From: Narthecium ossifragum
Taxonomy: Eukaryota; Streptophyta; Magnoliopsida; Dioscoreales; Nartheciaceae
NCBI GenBank assembly: GCA_963920575.1
Contig: OY986965.1
Location: forward strand, 10,430,290-10,494,289
Reading direction: 5' to 3'
DNA: 64,000 nucleotides
In this document: positions 31,750 through 44,860 of the stretch, in pieces
How the letters are laid out: each line of letters starts with the position of its first letter
Position numbering within the stretch: the first letter of the stretch is position 1
The notes under the pieces: model-generated
Database searches by the model: none
Told to the model about the DNA's origin: nothing
The model's input: the letters and a program-made list of their open reading frames with translations, nothing else
Made by a program: the position numbers and the translations under genes

Positions 31750-33292
31750 TGATGTGCTGTCGCAGGCACTCAAAAATAAATCTAGTACTCTTCAAAACAA
31801 ATGTAGTAGTGCGAGTACGAGTCGATCCCATGAAGAGTGTTAAGCCTAGTTCTGTGCTTAGTGAACAAAGATGGGGGGTTTTAAACGTGAGGAAAAACAA
31901 TAAAGAAATAATCTAGAGCGAAGAAACAAGTTGAATCAAGAGAACAAACCTTGGTCTGAGTCAACATCCACCATCGGAATCCAACAACTGATCATCGATG
32001 CAAGTATCAATCAATTCATACCATGAATGTTCATCGTCCGAATTCAATTCGAATCTCTCCTCAATCTTAGTTAATTAGAAACAAGCGATCCAATTAACCC
32101 TAACCACTAAACAACCTAAGACAAGCGCTGTAGATTTAATCTAGTAGCAGCGTTAAGAATAGAAAGATCGATGAATCTAAACAACACAAATACAAGCGGT
32201 TGCATTTAATCTAGTTAAAAATTCTTCCTAAGACCTAACAATCTCTGAAACGCAGTAGATTATTAAACCCTAGTTGCTTCGCAGATTAGAGGGATCAAAC
32301 AATTTCGAATTTGATATCAAACCTAGCAGTAGATTGCAATGAATAATATACTAGTAGCGCTCCTAGTAATTAAACAAGACAATCATGAAGATAAACACAG
32401 AAGAATATTCAATACTCAAAGCATAAATTGAACATTAAAAATAAATTAGATCTCACAGTTTCATTGATTCCGAGGTTTTAGTTTCCTCGACCAAGGATCA
32501 AGATTTAGCCACGCAGGGCCATCGAGAACAATCCTCAAAAGATTCCAATAAACAAGATAAAACCTAAAAAAAATATAAAGGAGGAGAAAGAGCAGCCAAA
32601 AGTGTCCAAGAATCTCCCCTCAAACCCTAGAAAGAGTCCTATTTATAGCCTTAAGTGTTTCCACCCTCGGCTTAGATCACAATCGTTGATTTTCTTCACT
32701 GGGAAAGTCCGATCGATCCTTCTCGGGGTGTCGGATCGATCGGTCTCATTAAAAATCTTCAATTTCTAGTTACGCCCGAGTCCGATCGATCGAACTATGG
32801 GTGCTGGATCGATCGAACTTTAGGTGTCGGATCGGTCGGACCCCATAGGATCGATGGATGGATGGATCGGACCATGTTTAGCCAAAAAAGATATGTTCTG
32901 TCACGATTCTGCATAGTCGGATCGATCCCACCAGGGTGTCGGATCGATCCAACTTTCCAGCATATTTACTGTTCTGCCATCCAAACTGCGCCATCGGTAC
33001 TGAAATTGCCGTAACTTCCTCTAAAAAACTCGGAATCACTAACCGTAAAATTCCCCAGAAACTAGACTTCAAGAGCTTTCCAACCATATATGGTACATCA
33101 TCTGGTTCTTCGTGAGAAGGAACAGATTAATCTTTAAATATGATCCTTGCACTCTTTTCAGCTTCTTTTCGACTTAAGGACTTCAATTGCATCCTAATTC
33201 AAAATATAAGAATAATGAGTGTATTTAGGAACTAAATAAGCACAGGAGGCTAAGTATTAAGGGATAAAAATATAACATTATGCATTCTCATA
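31750..33292 (-). repeat. 3' LTR of the Tat-like element
   Basis: TGATGTGCTGTCGCAGG at the plus-strand left end. The inner end reads TCTCATAAAA and has lost the terminal C relative to the other LTR. It has six or seven GATCGATC-related sites at 32705-32960. A 200-bp part (~32960-33110) is shared with the solo LTR at 47538-49109. Confidence 0.9.
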
Positions 33293-34945
33293 AAATTCCC
33301 CCACACTTAGCTTTTGCTCGTCCTCGAGCAAAACTAAAATTCACTCTACTCAAGATATCAAGGTTGCAACGCCATTAACAAAGAACAATCAACCTCTTCA
33401 CAATTCATAACATATAATGAACAAACATTTTTAGACAACATAAAAATCAATCAGTAAGCATTTCCACTTGAAGATGAAGCATACTAAATAAGTAGACCGT
33501 CACGGAAATTAACACTCAACTCTCATGTGTTTGAAGGGTATGTATTTCACTCAAATTCATTTCAATGAAAATGATCTACCATAGGCTTGCATATCTTCTC
33601 ATTCTCCACCACTAGAATCACATGCATAACACAAATCATAAGGACTTCAAAAGGTTGTAATGGGGTCCAGGATTAAGGTGGGAAATATTTGGGAATGTAG
33701 CTCAAAAGCCAATGGAACTAATGGAGGAAAAATGCATCAATAAGACATGTACAACCAATCACTCCATTCAGCAACTTCTTCAATTTGGCTTCAACATACT
33801 CAAACCATATAACATTACCACATTGGCAAAGAGATTGTTCAAAGAAATACTTTTCAACTGAAATAGTGAACAATCTTTTGCAAAAACTTCCACCTTTGTA
33901 GAAATCATACATAGACCTACCCCTTTTTTGGAGTATTAGGAGGATTCATAAACACATTTTATAACATGAGAAACAATTTCCTCCTTCACTTTCTTCTTTC
34001 TTTCTTTTTTTTTTCTTTCTTTTTTTTTTTCCAGAACCAACATACTCACAAATTAAGTATGAAAAATAAACTCCACTTCACCAATCATAGCCATACCACA
34101 AATCCAAACACCCCCACACTTGAACTTTCGCACCCATACATGTCATAATGATGATCAATGCTCCACTAGTTTTATGGCTTGGGTAACGGAAATATTTTTT
34201 TTTTCAGGTTTAAAGCTTGTAATGTGGGTTAACAATGAAGTCGATAAAGCTCAAAGGTGTTTGGCAAAAGGAAAAATTAATCACAAGGTAGGCTATTTGG
34301 CTTATGTAACTTATAACAAAGATGGCCTTAATCATGTTCATGTCTGCATGTGTCAATGTGACCTTGAATAGAATCAAAGCAAGTTCTAGAGAAACAAATC
34401 CATGGAAGAATATCTCTCATGAAAGAAAATAGTGAGACTGAAATGAATGTGTCAGTCTAGAGGCTCAAAATCTCACCGGCTTTTGTCTACTCATTCAGTC
34501 ACTACCATCTCAAGGAAAATAACTCAACTAATTAATTCTAAGTCACAAAATTACTCATTCAATCATGTTATGAATATGTCAAGCTTAACTAGTTCTCGCT
34601 TATGGCAAATGCAACCTAGATCTCCTCCCCCACACTTGAAATTGACATTGTCCCCAATGTTAGGTGGAATGCAAAGAAAAGCAAAAATATCTAAAATGGA
34701 AATGCGAAAATAAAAAGAGAAAGGAACGAACTCCCCTTGGGTTGCCTTCCAAGCAGCGCTTTTGTTTATTAGTTGCACAGGAATGGTTCACTGCATGTCT
34801 GGGTGAATTCTTCATGTATCACAGGGGGTACTCAATCACCTACAAAGCAAAAGCAAAGCAAAGCAAAACAAAAGCAAACATGCATGCACACAACCTAAAA
34901 ATAATTCAAGCACTCTTAAGCACACAAGAAAGTAAATAAAGCAAA
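33293..34945 (-). other. Non-coding internal 3' half of the Tat-like element
   Basis: Beginning with the polypurine tract (plus-strand AAATTCCCCCACACTTA at 33294-33310), this part is AT-rich with poly-T and AAAGCAAAGC repeats (34845-34880). No conserved protein motif was found on either strand. In an autonomous relative the pol genes would be upstream, so this is untranslated or decayed space. Confidence 0.6.
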
Positions 34946-36286
34946 CTAAACTACTATATACAATAGAAAAAATTTTAATCGTGCCCTTGGTGGCCGTTCT
35001 CTAGCACGATGGTATGCAAAATCAATGGATGCCATAATATGGATATTTAACCTCAATAGTGCCACCAAGGTTAATTTAGCATATGAATCCAAGTGGCATA
35101 TTTCAAAAATGAAAACTAGCTTTTTCATTCTAACACTAGTAAACAAGATAGCTAGATCTCTCAAACAAAAATACTTATCATCATGGTGATCAAGAAGAAA
35201 GGGGTCAACATTAGGCTCAACTATAATCGAATCATCCATTGATCTATTAATAATGTCGTCGTTCGCATTGTCAAGGATGTCAAGATCACATGATCGAAAA
35301 TAAATCCGTCGAGATATGAAAATATCTATTAAGGTCATCTCCTTTTTAACCACTAATGAAGATGATATAGTCACAGGAAATATATCTCGCGGCGTAACAG
35401 GAATGCTTTCAACTTCAGTCGGAGGAGGTTCATCGGATTAGTGCTCCTGGTATTCTCGGCGGTAGACCGAATCTTTCTCGCGATCGACTGGACATGGTTG
35501 GACAACTTCTTCATCTGCATTTTGTAGAAATTCCCCCGAAGCATCTCCAACCGCAGCAGTCAGTGAAATATCATCATTAATTGCATGAACCGACAAAGAA
35601 TCACAAGTAGTATGACATATATCATTATCATCAGAAACAAAAGCATCACAAGTATTATCATTACAAACATGAGGTATAGAATCATATCTATTAACTTCTT
35701 CATCAAAAGAGTGACTCACATTAACTTGGTCAATTATTAGTGGCTCTTGTTGCATTTGTGACTGAGCAATGAAGAGGTTCTCAGTTTTGTCACGCTCCCT
35801 AGAAAATCTTTCCTCCCAAGAAATACGCATTTCTCTTAAGGAATTAGTATTTTCTTCCATTTCCTTCAGAATCTCTTGCAAAGATAGCTCTTGATGTGAC
35901 TGAGCAATGAAGAGGTTCTCAGTTTTGTCACGTTCCCTAGGAAATCTTTCCTCCCAAGAAATACGCATTTCTCTTAAAGAATTAGTATTTTCTTCCATTT
36001 CCTTCAGAATCTCTTGCAAAGATGCTTGAAACTGCCAACTAGGGTAGGTATGATCTCTAAAATCCGAATTATAAGAATATGAATATGAATCATAGGCCGG
36101 GTTTAGGAAACCATGAAACTGCCAACTAGGGTAGGTATGATATCTAAAATCCGAATTATAAGAATATGAATATGAATCATAGGCCGGGGTTGTGAAACGA
36201 TATGTGTCATTATTGTAAACAGGTCCATAACCAAAAGGCAAATCATCATTCCATATGTCACCCGGTGGCATATTATAATTGGCCAT
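34946..36286 (-). CDS. Unknown ORF of the Tat-like element, ~445 codons with one internal stop
   Basis: The ATG at 36286-36284 lies ~105 bp after the 5' LTR, where gag would start. The frame is open to TAA 35440-35438 (282 codons), then continues in the same frame to 34946. The N-terminal part repeats a Tyr/Ser-rich unit twice (AYDSYSYSYNSDFR). The middle repeats a charged coiled-coil-like unit twice (LQEILKEMEENTNSLREMRI, then WEERF, RERDKTENLFIAQS). The second part is Asp/Ile-rich (CLRDLAILFTSV, LDSYAKLTLVALLRLNIHIM). There is no zinc knuckle. I do not recognise the family; it may be a derived gag-like protein. A frame this long in an element without pol suggests it was maintained until recently. 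Confidence 0.55.
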
Positions 36287-36365
36287 ACATTCAAACCATA
36301 GAAACTATATAAATTTTTTTTTAATGAAAATAACGATCACTATAAGCACAAAAATCAACTAGAAT

Positions 36366-36391
36366 CACTCCCCGACAACGGCCCCAAAATT
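36366..36391 (-). other. Degenerate primer-binding site of the Tat-like element
   Basis: The minus strand reads AAATTTTGGGGCCGTTGTCG immediately after the LTR end. It is one or two changes from the TTGGCGCCGTTGCCGGGG type used by Tat/Athila-like elements. Confidence 0.7.
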
Positions 36392-37912
36392 TGATGTGCT
36401 GTCGCAGGCACTCAAAAATAAATCTAGTACTGTTCAAAACAAATGTAGTAGTGCGAGTACGAGTCGATCCCACGAAGAGTGTTTAGCCTAGTTCTGTGCT
36501 TAGTGAACAAATATGGGGGGTTTTAAATGTGAGGAAAAACAATAAAGAAATAATCTAGAGCGAAGAAACAAGTTGAATCAAGAGAACAAACCTTGGTCTG
36601 AGTCAACATCCACCATCGGAATCCAACAACTGATCATCGATGCAAGTATCAATCAATTCATACCATGAATATTCATCGTCCGAATTCAATTAGAATCTCT
36701 CCTCAATCTTAGTTAATTAGAAACAAGCGATCCAATTAACCCTAACCACTAAACAACCTAAGACAAGCGCTGTAGATTTAATCTAGTAGCAGCGTTAAGA
36801 ATAGAAAGATCGATGAAGCTAAACAACACAAACACAAGCGGTTGCATTTAATCTAGTTGAAAATTCTTCCTAAGACTTAACAATCTCTGAAACGCAGTAG
36901 ATTATTAAACCCTAGTTGCTTCGCAGATTAGAGGGATCAAACAATTCCGAATTTGATATCAAACCTAGCAGTAGATTGCAATGAATAATATACTAGTAGC
37001 GCTCCTAGTAATTAAACAAGACAATCATGAAGATAAACACAGAAGAATATTCAATACTCAAAGCATAAATTGAACATTAAAAATAAATTAGATCTCACAG
37101 TTTCATTGATTCCGAGGTTTTAGTTTCCTCGACCAAGGATCAAGATTTAGCCACGCAGGGCCATCGAGAACAATCCTCAAAAGATTCCAATAAACAAGAT
37201 AAAACCTAGAAAAAATATAAAGGAGGAGAAAGAGCAGCCAAAAGTGTCTAAGAATCTCCCCTCAAACCCTAGAAAGAGTCCTATTTATAGCCTTAAGTGT
37301 ATCCACCCTCGGATTAGATCACAATCGTTGATTTTCTTCACTGGGAAAGTCCAATCGATCCTTCTCGGGGTGTCGGATCGATCGGTCTCATTAAAAATCT
37401 TCAATTTCTAGTTACGCCCGATTCCGATCGATCGAACTTTAGGTGTCGGTTGGGTCGGACCCCTTAGGATGGATGGATGGATGGATCGGACCATGTTTAA
37501 CCAAAAAATATATGTTCTGTCACGATTCTGCATAGTCGGATCGATTCTACCAGGGTGTCGGATCGATCCAACTTTCCAGCATATTTACTGTTCTGCCATC
37601 CAGACTGCGCCATCGGTACTGAAATTGCCGTAACTTCCTCTAGGAAACTCGGAATCATGAACCGTAAAATTCCCCAGAAACTAGACTTCAATAGATTTCC
37701 AACTATATATGGTACATTATCTGGTTCTTCGTGAACAGGAACAGATTAATCTTTAAATATGATCCATGCACTCTTTTCAGCTTCTTTTCGACTTAAGGAC
37801 TTCAATTGCATCCTAATTCAAAATATAAGAATAATGAGTGTATTTAGGAACTAAATAAGCACAGGAGACTAAGTATTAAGGGATAAAAATATAACATTAT
37901 GCATTCTCATCA
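36392..37912 (-). repeat. 5' LTR of the Tat-like element
   Basis: 1,521 bp, TGATGTGCTG to TCTCATCA on the plus strand. It is nearly identical to 31750-33292 but lacks one GATCGATCG-containing unit near 37440. It carries GATCGATC sites at ~37356-37570. Confidence 0.92.
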
Positions 37913-38044
37913 ACGTGCATGTTCTTGGGTTGTGATGAACATAGGAGTTGTAGATCTCTGAGTTATCTCTCAAACCCAACTGATTTCATAATTTTCTGAT
38001 TTTCCTACGATTTGTTATGAATTTATTACTGGAGGGCTTTCCGA

Positions 38045-38460
38045 GTTCGATCGATCCAAGGACAAGTTGGATCGATCGGACTGAGAGAATGGTTTCTTTT
38101 CTTGGGCTTTCCGAGTTCGATCGATCCAAGGACAAGTTGGATCGATCGGACCAAGAGAATGGTTTCTTTTCTTGGGCTTTCCGAGTTCGATGGGTCCAAG
38201 GACAAGTTGGATCGATCGGACTGCAAGTAGGATCGATCCATGGATTTTGGATCGATCGGACTGCGCGTAGGATCGATCCATGTAAGTTGGATCGATCGGA
38301 CTACGAGTAGGATCGATCCATGTAAGTTGGATCGATCGGACTTCAGGTAGGATCGATCCATGGGTATGTTGGATCAATCCAGGTTGCACCGAAGATGGTC
38401 TGTTCACTGAGGGCAAGTCGGATCGATCCATGGGTATGTTTGGATCGACCCAGTGTTTCC
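38045..38460. repeat. Expanded GATCGATC array in the family-A solo LTR
   Basis: Roughly 18 GATCGATC or one-off copies in 415 bp. They lie in a higher-order pattern where TCGATCGATCCAAGGACAAG and TTGGATCGATCGGACT alternate with a ~60-bp repeat (GAGAATGGTTTCTTTTCTTGGG, three times). The last units show a ~40-bp period (AGTAGGATCGATCCATG). This is local amplification of a motif that is sparse at the same place in other family-A LTRs. Confidence 0.88.
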
Positions 38461-39713
38461 AGGAACAGTGCCTGAGGGTAGCAGAGAATGGCATCCTAGT
38501 GGTATTGCTATAACTGTTGTTTGTTATCGCTTTGTGGTTGAATCGGGAGTGTGATGACTCCCGGGATTGTGTAGAATAAATGGGCTAGCTATATGCCTTC
38601 ATTGCTTTGTGGTTAACCGAGGGAGTCATGAACCCTCGGGAATGTTTAATATAAATGGGCCGAAGGTATGCCCTTTGATTGTTGCTTGTTTATACTGTTG
38701 CATGCATTGTTGGTTGTGCATTAGATGCTTAGGGTTTGACTGTAGTGCTGTTAGTCTGCTGTTTGGGGTCGTGTTAGCTCTGTCGCTTAGAGTGCTGAGA
38801 GTTGGTTGTTATAACCACGGTTGTTCCGCCAAGTGTGGAGGTCCCGCTTGGAGAGGGGTGTCCTACTGGTATCGTCGTGTCCACCCTGTGTCAAGGAATG
38901 TCGGAGAAAGTCCACCCTCGAACAATGGCTGTCGGAGGACGTACTTTGGACAGGTGCTCTTCTGGTTATTGACGGGATTTATGGGGTCCTTGGCAGGTCT
39001 CAGTACTTGGCACAGAGTTAGTTCAGTTGCAGTTTCCCCTTCCTTGTGTGTGTCGTAGAGTAGAACCCTTCTGAGCTTAGTGCTCACTCCTACCCGGGTG
39101 GTGTTTGCAGGTGCAAGTACCAGCTCTCCTGCGGTGGGCCCCAGTTGCTCGTCCTGCGGTGGCGCGTCGACGTCAGGACATGTTTGAGGGCCAGGATGGT
39201 TTCTGTTGTGCCTTCCAGGAGACATCTGTTGATGTAACCGTTTATGAGTTTTATAACATCTTTTGTACTTGAGGATTGTTTATGTAAATCTTGATGTAAC
39301 TCTGCTTATGTACAGTTTTGTAATAATAGGAGTTGTTAGATTTACTTCTGTCCTCTTACTGCTTGTTGTAACTGTTTTCGCCAGTTACTGTTAGTAGATG
39401 TAAGAACCCCCCCTCGTTTCCCGGTCCGGGTGGGTCTTCCGGGCCGGGGCGCGACAACGCTAGGAGAAACAGAAACTAGAACTGAGGTGGAAACACCATT
39501 TGTGAGAACCCGTTCCTCTAACCTGGCTCGACCGTGTAGGTCGAGGGTCGTTCATTGTTGGTTTGGTTTCGCATCGGTTGCGATCAGGTTGATCGTGTTG
39601 CTCTTGTGACCCAAGGGGCAATTTGGTAAATTGCGTCTGGTGGTCGATTTCACACCCGCGCAATGCATACACGGCAATGGATTGATGTATGTGAATGATT
39701 AGGACCTTAAGGG

Positions 39714-39870
39714 TGCCTCCGATCAGAAGATCGGAGCTCGATCGGAAGATCGGATCTCGATCGGAAGATCGGAGCTCGATCGGAAGATCGGATCTCGATC
39801 GGAAGATCGGATCTCGATCGGAAGATCGGAGCTCGATCGGGAAAGATCGGAGCTCGATCAAGAAAGATCG
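39714..39870 (+). repeat. 19-bp minisatellite in the LTR
   Basis: About eight units of GATCGGAAGATCGGAGCTC, some with ATCTC. Related family-B LTRs carry only one or two units at the same place (46035-46080 and 54350-54400), so the array expanded in this copy. Confidence 0.9.
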
Positions 39871-40439
39871 AATTGGACGACAAAGATCATATCCTGATCT
39901 CTATAAATACCCTGACTTTCTCTCTCTTTTCCTTCTCTTTCTTTCTTCTCCCGTCGTTGTCTCTCTCTCTCTTTCCTGCCGACTGTGCTAGGGCTTCGGG
40001 TTGTGATCTTCGACGTGCGGATCTTGGCGATTGAGCTTGGGGGATACATGGAGGAGCTACCCTGCTTGTTCAAGTAGGTGTTTCTACTCTGATCGTGTGG
40101 TCGGGTTTACCTAGGATAGGTTTATTGTGCTTTAATGTAGTTGTACATGATAGAATGTCGTGTAACTTAATACATTAATGTTATGGCTTGCTTAGAGTGT
40201 TTCTACCAGTTGGTTTCGTAATTTATTGGACGATTCTCGTTTTGTCGCCGGTTTGTCGGTTTTTAACCGTTTAGACCTAAGATTGGGGTTTAACCGTCAA
40301 AATCATGTTTTCTTCGTACCAATAGTTTCCCCTTTATCTTTTACGTGTGCCTGCAAAGTTTCATTGAATTCCAATAGCTTTGATAGATCAAATCCAAGAG
40401 ATTGGATTCCTGGTACTGTTCTTAGGAACTGTGCACCAG

Positions 40440-40768
40440 GCACGACGATCGACCGTCGGGTGTGGGCACGCTTAATCCTGGCCTCACGGTCGACCGTCAG
40501 ATCGACCGTGATGTTCTGTCTCGTTTTGGGCCTCCCAGGGTCGATGTTCCGATCGACCGTGGCTCTTTACCCTTTTTCCCACCTGACCTCACGGTCGACT
40601 GTCGAATCGACCGTGAGGCTCCGTCTCGTTTTTGGCTTCCCATGGTTGATGTCCCGATCGACCGTGACCCTTATGTTTTTTCCCTAAATTTTAGTCTCAC
40701 GGCCGACCATCGGATCGACCGTCATATCATCGACCGTCACATCGTCGACCGTCACATCGACCGTGAGC
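40440..40768. repeat. Array of ATCGACCGT / ACGGTCGACCGT words
   Basis: Around a dozen copies of ATCGACCGT or its complement, singly or as the palindrome ACGGTCGACCGT, within ~330 bp. They are densest at 40690-40768. The spacing is irregular with unrelated intervening sequence. It occupies a place in the LTR comparable to the GATCGATC arrays of other copies. Confidence 0.85.
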
Positions 40769-42057
40769 CCCTGAACAGTGCTTTCTGGCTTCATTTGATT
40801 GGTTTTTGTTCATGATAGATACCCAATCATGTTAGGAAGCATACATGTTGTTATCACAGGGTTTTCGAAGGATTTCGATCGAGATTGGGAATTTGATCGT
40901 GGGTTTACCCTCTTTGGCGAATCATTAGTTTGTCTTGCATTTAAATACCTAGTTGGATGGTAAACTTAAATGCTTCTTGCTTGCTTAGTCGTTTGCTAGC
41001 TATGAGTGCTACCTTACCTTGTATTGTGGAACCTTAGCCCGTTGTCGGCGTGTGCCGAGGGCTATTGTATAACTGTTGAACTCATAAATGTTGTTGTGAC
41101 ATATAAAGACATCTAGGTTAGATGTTTGCATATGTTCATGCACTGTATGCATTAGAGGCATTTCAGGTCAGGTGGGGTGATGGGTTAGTCACCGATCCGA
41201 GACTCTTGGATAGCTCAGATCTAGCTCTAGGACCGTGGTTGGGTAGCAAGGTCTAGGACGTGATTGTACCATTGGAATCTTCATGTTATCGAGGATATGA
41301 TGTAGCTGGCTATGATTATATTATTATTGAGGTTTAGAGGTCGTGTTGTTTCCCCAATGTCAAGTGCTAAGGATGGATGTTTCCCGATGTGGGTCCCCAA
41401 GGCATGGGAATCCTGTTTGGGTAAGGGTGATCCTGCATGTTACTGTTTCGTGGCCTCCTGATAACATGTTAAGGAGAGAGGTTTCATGATAGGAGCCCTT
41501 GGGACATCGATAGGGTTATGGGACCCTTGGAATTCCTTAGACTTTGGTGGAGAGACATCTCAGTTGTTGTTTTCCTCCCTTCGGTGTGTCGTAGAGTAGA
41601 ACCCTACTGAGCTTGTCGCTCACTCCTACCCGGGCTGCGTTTTGTAGGTGCAGGCACCAGTTCTTTTTCAGTAGAGCCGGCTGGATCAGCTTTTGGCGGC
41701 GCGAAGACTTCCAAAGGTGCTTGAGGTTGCTGTGGGAGAACAGTTGTATTTTTGATAGATTATGTATATATATAGACATCCTTCGAGGATTTTTGGGTTA
41801 AATGTATAATCTTTCCCCTTGGAGGAGTTTTTTTTATAAGAATTTGTGCGGATGTCTAAATAATATAACTTGATGTTATTTTAATTGAATCATGTTTCTG
41901 CTAGTCTTGAGTTGTTGGATACTTGAGTTATAGCTTTATCCATGGAAGTCAAACTGTTCAAATTATCTCTGTTTATCGTATTGTATTGCGCCAAATTGGA
42001 TGTGAATAGTAATAGGAATCCTCACACCTCAGCTTGGATGGGTTTTTTGGGTCGGGG

Positions 42058-44163
42058 TGTCACGCCCTGCCCCGGGATATACTAATCCCGACCACGGGAC
42101 GCGAGAAAACCCTGCTCTATATTAATACAATATGAACAACCTGTTCTTAACCATTACAATTCAAACCATTCCAAATTCACTATGCTCATCATTACATATA
42201 CTCAATTTCATATGCACTAAATAATTCAAGAACCATCCAACAAATTATTACCAACTTCTGATTTCAGTTATATAATTTAATTGAATCCGAATACTCAACT
42301 CAAATGATTAATTACAAACCTCATAATCTGAATACATGAATCAAATTATTCATTAATCCCAATAATCCCAACATCAATACAATCTTCAAATGAATTAAAT
42401 GAAAAATGATAAATTGAAATCCATGATGAATCCTCCAATGACCTCAAGCTTGGGCGTCATCACCTGATGGTCCTGTAAAAGAGAATGGATCTTTAAACGC
42501 AGCCCGAGTAGGGGTGAACAAAAGCCCAGTAGGAGACTAACTAATGACACACAAGAAACTAATTAATAACCAGCATGAATATGTAATGTAATCTGGCCCC
42601 TAAGTCTTAGCTCAAGGAAAGTCACAACCTAAGCTCAAGCTCGCAATCGACCCATCGCTCTCCACCACGGTTCGGACGACTACCCTGCCAACCGTGGACA
42701 CATCTGGCTCTCCACCACAGTCCGGGACATTACCCTGCCAACTGTGGGCACGACTAGACTGGCGTCGACCAACAGACATTAGGCTACCCCCCAATAGGCA
42801 CTAAGACTAAGGTTCCAAGAATCAATAAATCCTCGAACGATAACAATTTACTTCTCTCATCCAATTTGGATTTCATAATCATTCTCCTAAAACCTCGATC
42901 GATCACGGGGACCACATCCACCAGTAGCCTCGATCGCAAGTTTCTAGACCCGACCCCCGGCCTAGACTCATGATTAAGTATGCATACGACAAGGCATAGA
43001 ACACAAGCATGACATGACAACCATAAAGGATAAGCATAATCAAGTAAAAGAGACGTAGCAGTAAGACAATATAAAAGTATAACCGGTACATATTCACAAC
43101 TTGCAATATCACAGGCAGCCGTATACTTCTACCAATAATCCAGCCAAACAATAGTTATAACTAATCAAGTATCTTGTGTAGTTCACCTACACGCTAATAG
43201 GCAATTCTACATCACATTCATTGCACAACAATATTTAGTTTCAAGTATGCAGTCTGGATAGTCCACCTACCTCAAACAACTAGAATAAACAAGCTAAAGC
43301 AACTCGCACAGCCACAAGCTCCAAGCAACTATCACATCTCAACTTCCTCTGTTAACAATACCCAAAACATCATATTCAATTATACACCAACCCAACAAAT
43401 CCAAGATCAAACCATAATATGTACATGCCTCCACCACTAGGGCCAGACCTCTCACAAAAATCCAAACAAGATAAGAACCATATAATCAACCTATTCTGTT
43501 CATGCAAATAGAAACAGGACATCACCTTTAAACTCATTTCTTTTCTCATGAATACAGGGCAATAGCAGTCACACAATCCCGACGAAATCTTCTTGGACAA
43601 CAAGAAGAAGAAACCTTAGAGAAACTCATATATGCATGTCCAAGATTATAGAAGAGATCCCAAATCAAAGGATCAAAGTGAATGCTCAAATTTAAGAAGA
43701 AACCCAACACTCGGTAGCAACCCGATGTAACCCAAAACCCAATCATCCATAGGTCCATACCAAGCTCGCAGTAGCTCAAGACAAAACAAGAGAAGAAAAT
43801 AGAACTTCAAGAAAATCCCAACCGATCTAAACAAGATCAAACGCAACAAGAACAAAAGAAAACCCAAACCCAACGATCAAGAGGAACCCGTCGGAGAAGA
43901 ACGCGGTGAGGAAGAAAGGAATAGAGAGGAGGTTTCTAACCTCCAGCCGGTGAAGATCCTCCCCACCGGCGGCACTCCTCGCGACGGCGTCGATCCCCTC
44001 CGATCTCTCCCTCGCGAACGACGGCTGGGGAAGAACGCATCGAAGGGAAACAAAAAAAATTAGGTCACCGATCGGTTTAGCTTAGGTTTAGGCTTTTTGC
44101 TAAACCACCCCCCCCCCCCCCCCCCCCCGCGAATGGTGTAGAATTTACAATTAGGTCCTCACA
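42058..44163 (-). mobile_element. Solo LTR, family C, TSD (C/T)GGGG
   Basis: On the plus strand TGTCACGCCC (42058) to GGTCCTCACA (44163), flanked by CGGGG (42053-42057) and TGGGG (44164-44168). One mismatch in the duplication suggests greater age. It lies near the 3' end of the host LTR, whose last bases TGTGACA resume after it. It shares the conserved block (reverse of CCTACTCGGGCTGCG, ~42499) but not the GATCGATC array. A run of 21 C lies at 44108-44128. Confidence 0.82.
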
Positions 44164-44744
44164 TGGGGTGTGACACCATTACCCAGCAGAAAATCACTGC
44201 ATGGGAACACACGTCTGGGGCATCGACAACCATCCTTAACACTTGACATTGGAGAAGCGACGCGACCTCTAAACCTCAATGACAATATAATGGTAACCAA
44301 CTAGACATTAACATCGATAACATAAGGATTCTAGCAATACAATCGTGCCCTAGCCTTTGTTACCCATCCTCGATCCTAAAGCTAGATCCGAGCTGCCCGA
44401 GCCCTCGGATCAGCGATCAACCTATCACCCATGCCTAGCCTGAAATGCCTCATGAACATCAAAGTCCACATGTTAAGCTAATACTATAATATAGAATCCA
44501 ACTTGATTCTTTAACAACAATAGGAAACACGGTTATACAATAGCCTTTGGTGCGGCGCTGGCACACAATGGGCTAAGGTTCCAATGTTATCCAACGGGTA
44601 ACATTTCTAACTATACAACGGGTGTTCAACATTCAAACAGTTCAATGAAACATTCCTGGGAGTTATCACTCCCTCAGTTAAAACAATAGAGGGCTATGTA
44701 CAAGTGGTTAAGAGAACTCTAAAGCAATCATAAACTATATATAA

Positions 44745-44841
<97 letters not shown>

Positions 44842-44860
44842 ACACACACACACACACACA
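44745..44860. repeat. (AC)n microsatellite
   Basis: About 57 AC repeats with one interruption (ACCAC at ~44840), within the family-B solo LTR. The Cys/Val-repeat frame on the minus strand is an artefact. Confidence 0.97.

Larger units (their letters stand above)
31750..37912 (-). mobile_element. Non-autonomous Tat/Athila-like LTR element (LARD-type), TSD ACGTG
   Basis: LTRs are 31750-~33292 (3') and 36392-37912 (5'), with ACGTG at 31745-31749 and 37913-37917. Read on the minus strand, a degenerate primer site (TTTGGGGCCGTTGTCGGGGAG) follows the 5' LTR. The TGGCGCCGTTGCCGGGGA-type site is typical of Tat/Athila. The G-rich polypurine tract TAAGTGTGGGGGAATT precedes the 3' LTR. The 3.1-kb interior has one long ORF of unknown type and no protease, RT or integrase, so it must borrow these proteins. 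LTR identity is high apart from a ~20-bp deletion near 37440. Confidence 0.92.
30912..39456 (+). mobile_element. Solo LTR, family A, TSD ACGCT, split by the Tat-like element
   Basis: Starts TGTGAGGACCTG, ends GGGGCGCGACA. ACGCT flanks it at 30907-30911 and 39457-39461. Without the inserted 31750-37912 element the LTR is ~2.38 kb, matching other family-A copies. It carries four GATCGATC sites at 31065-31140 and a large expanded array at 38045-38460. Confidence 0.93.
39501..44175 (+). mobile_element. Solo LTR, family-B-related, TSD CCATT, split by a further solo LTR
   Basis: Starts TGTGAGAACCCG (39501) and ends GGGTGTGACA (44175). CCATT flanks it at 39496-39500 and 44176-44180. It is interrupted at 42058-44163. 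Its own ~2.56 kb contains the inverted repeat at 39618-39634, a GATCGGAAGATCGG minisatellite, an array of GATCGACCGT words and the conserved CCTACCCGGGCTGCG block (~41626). It is inserted 39 bp from the ACGCT insertion in the same host LTR. Confidence 0.9.
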
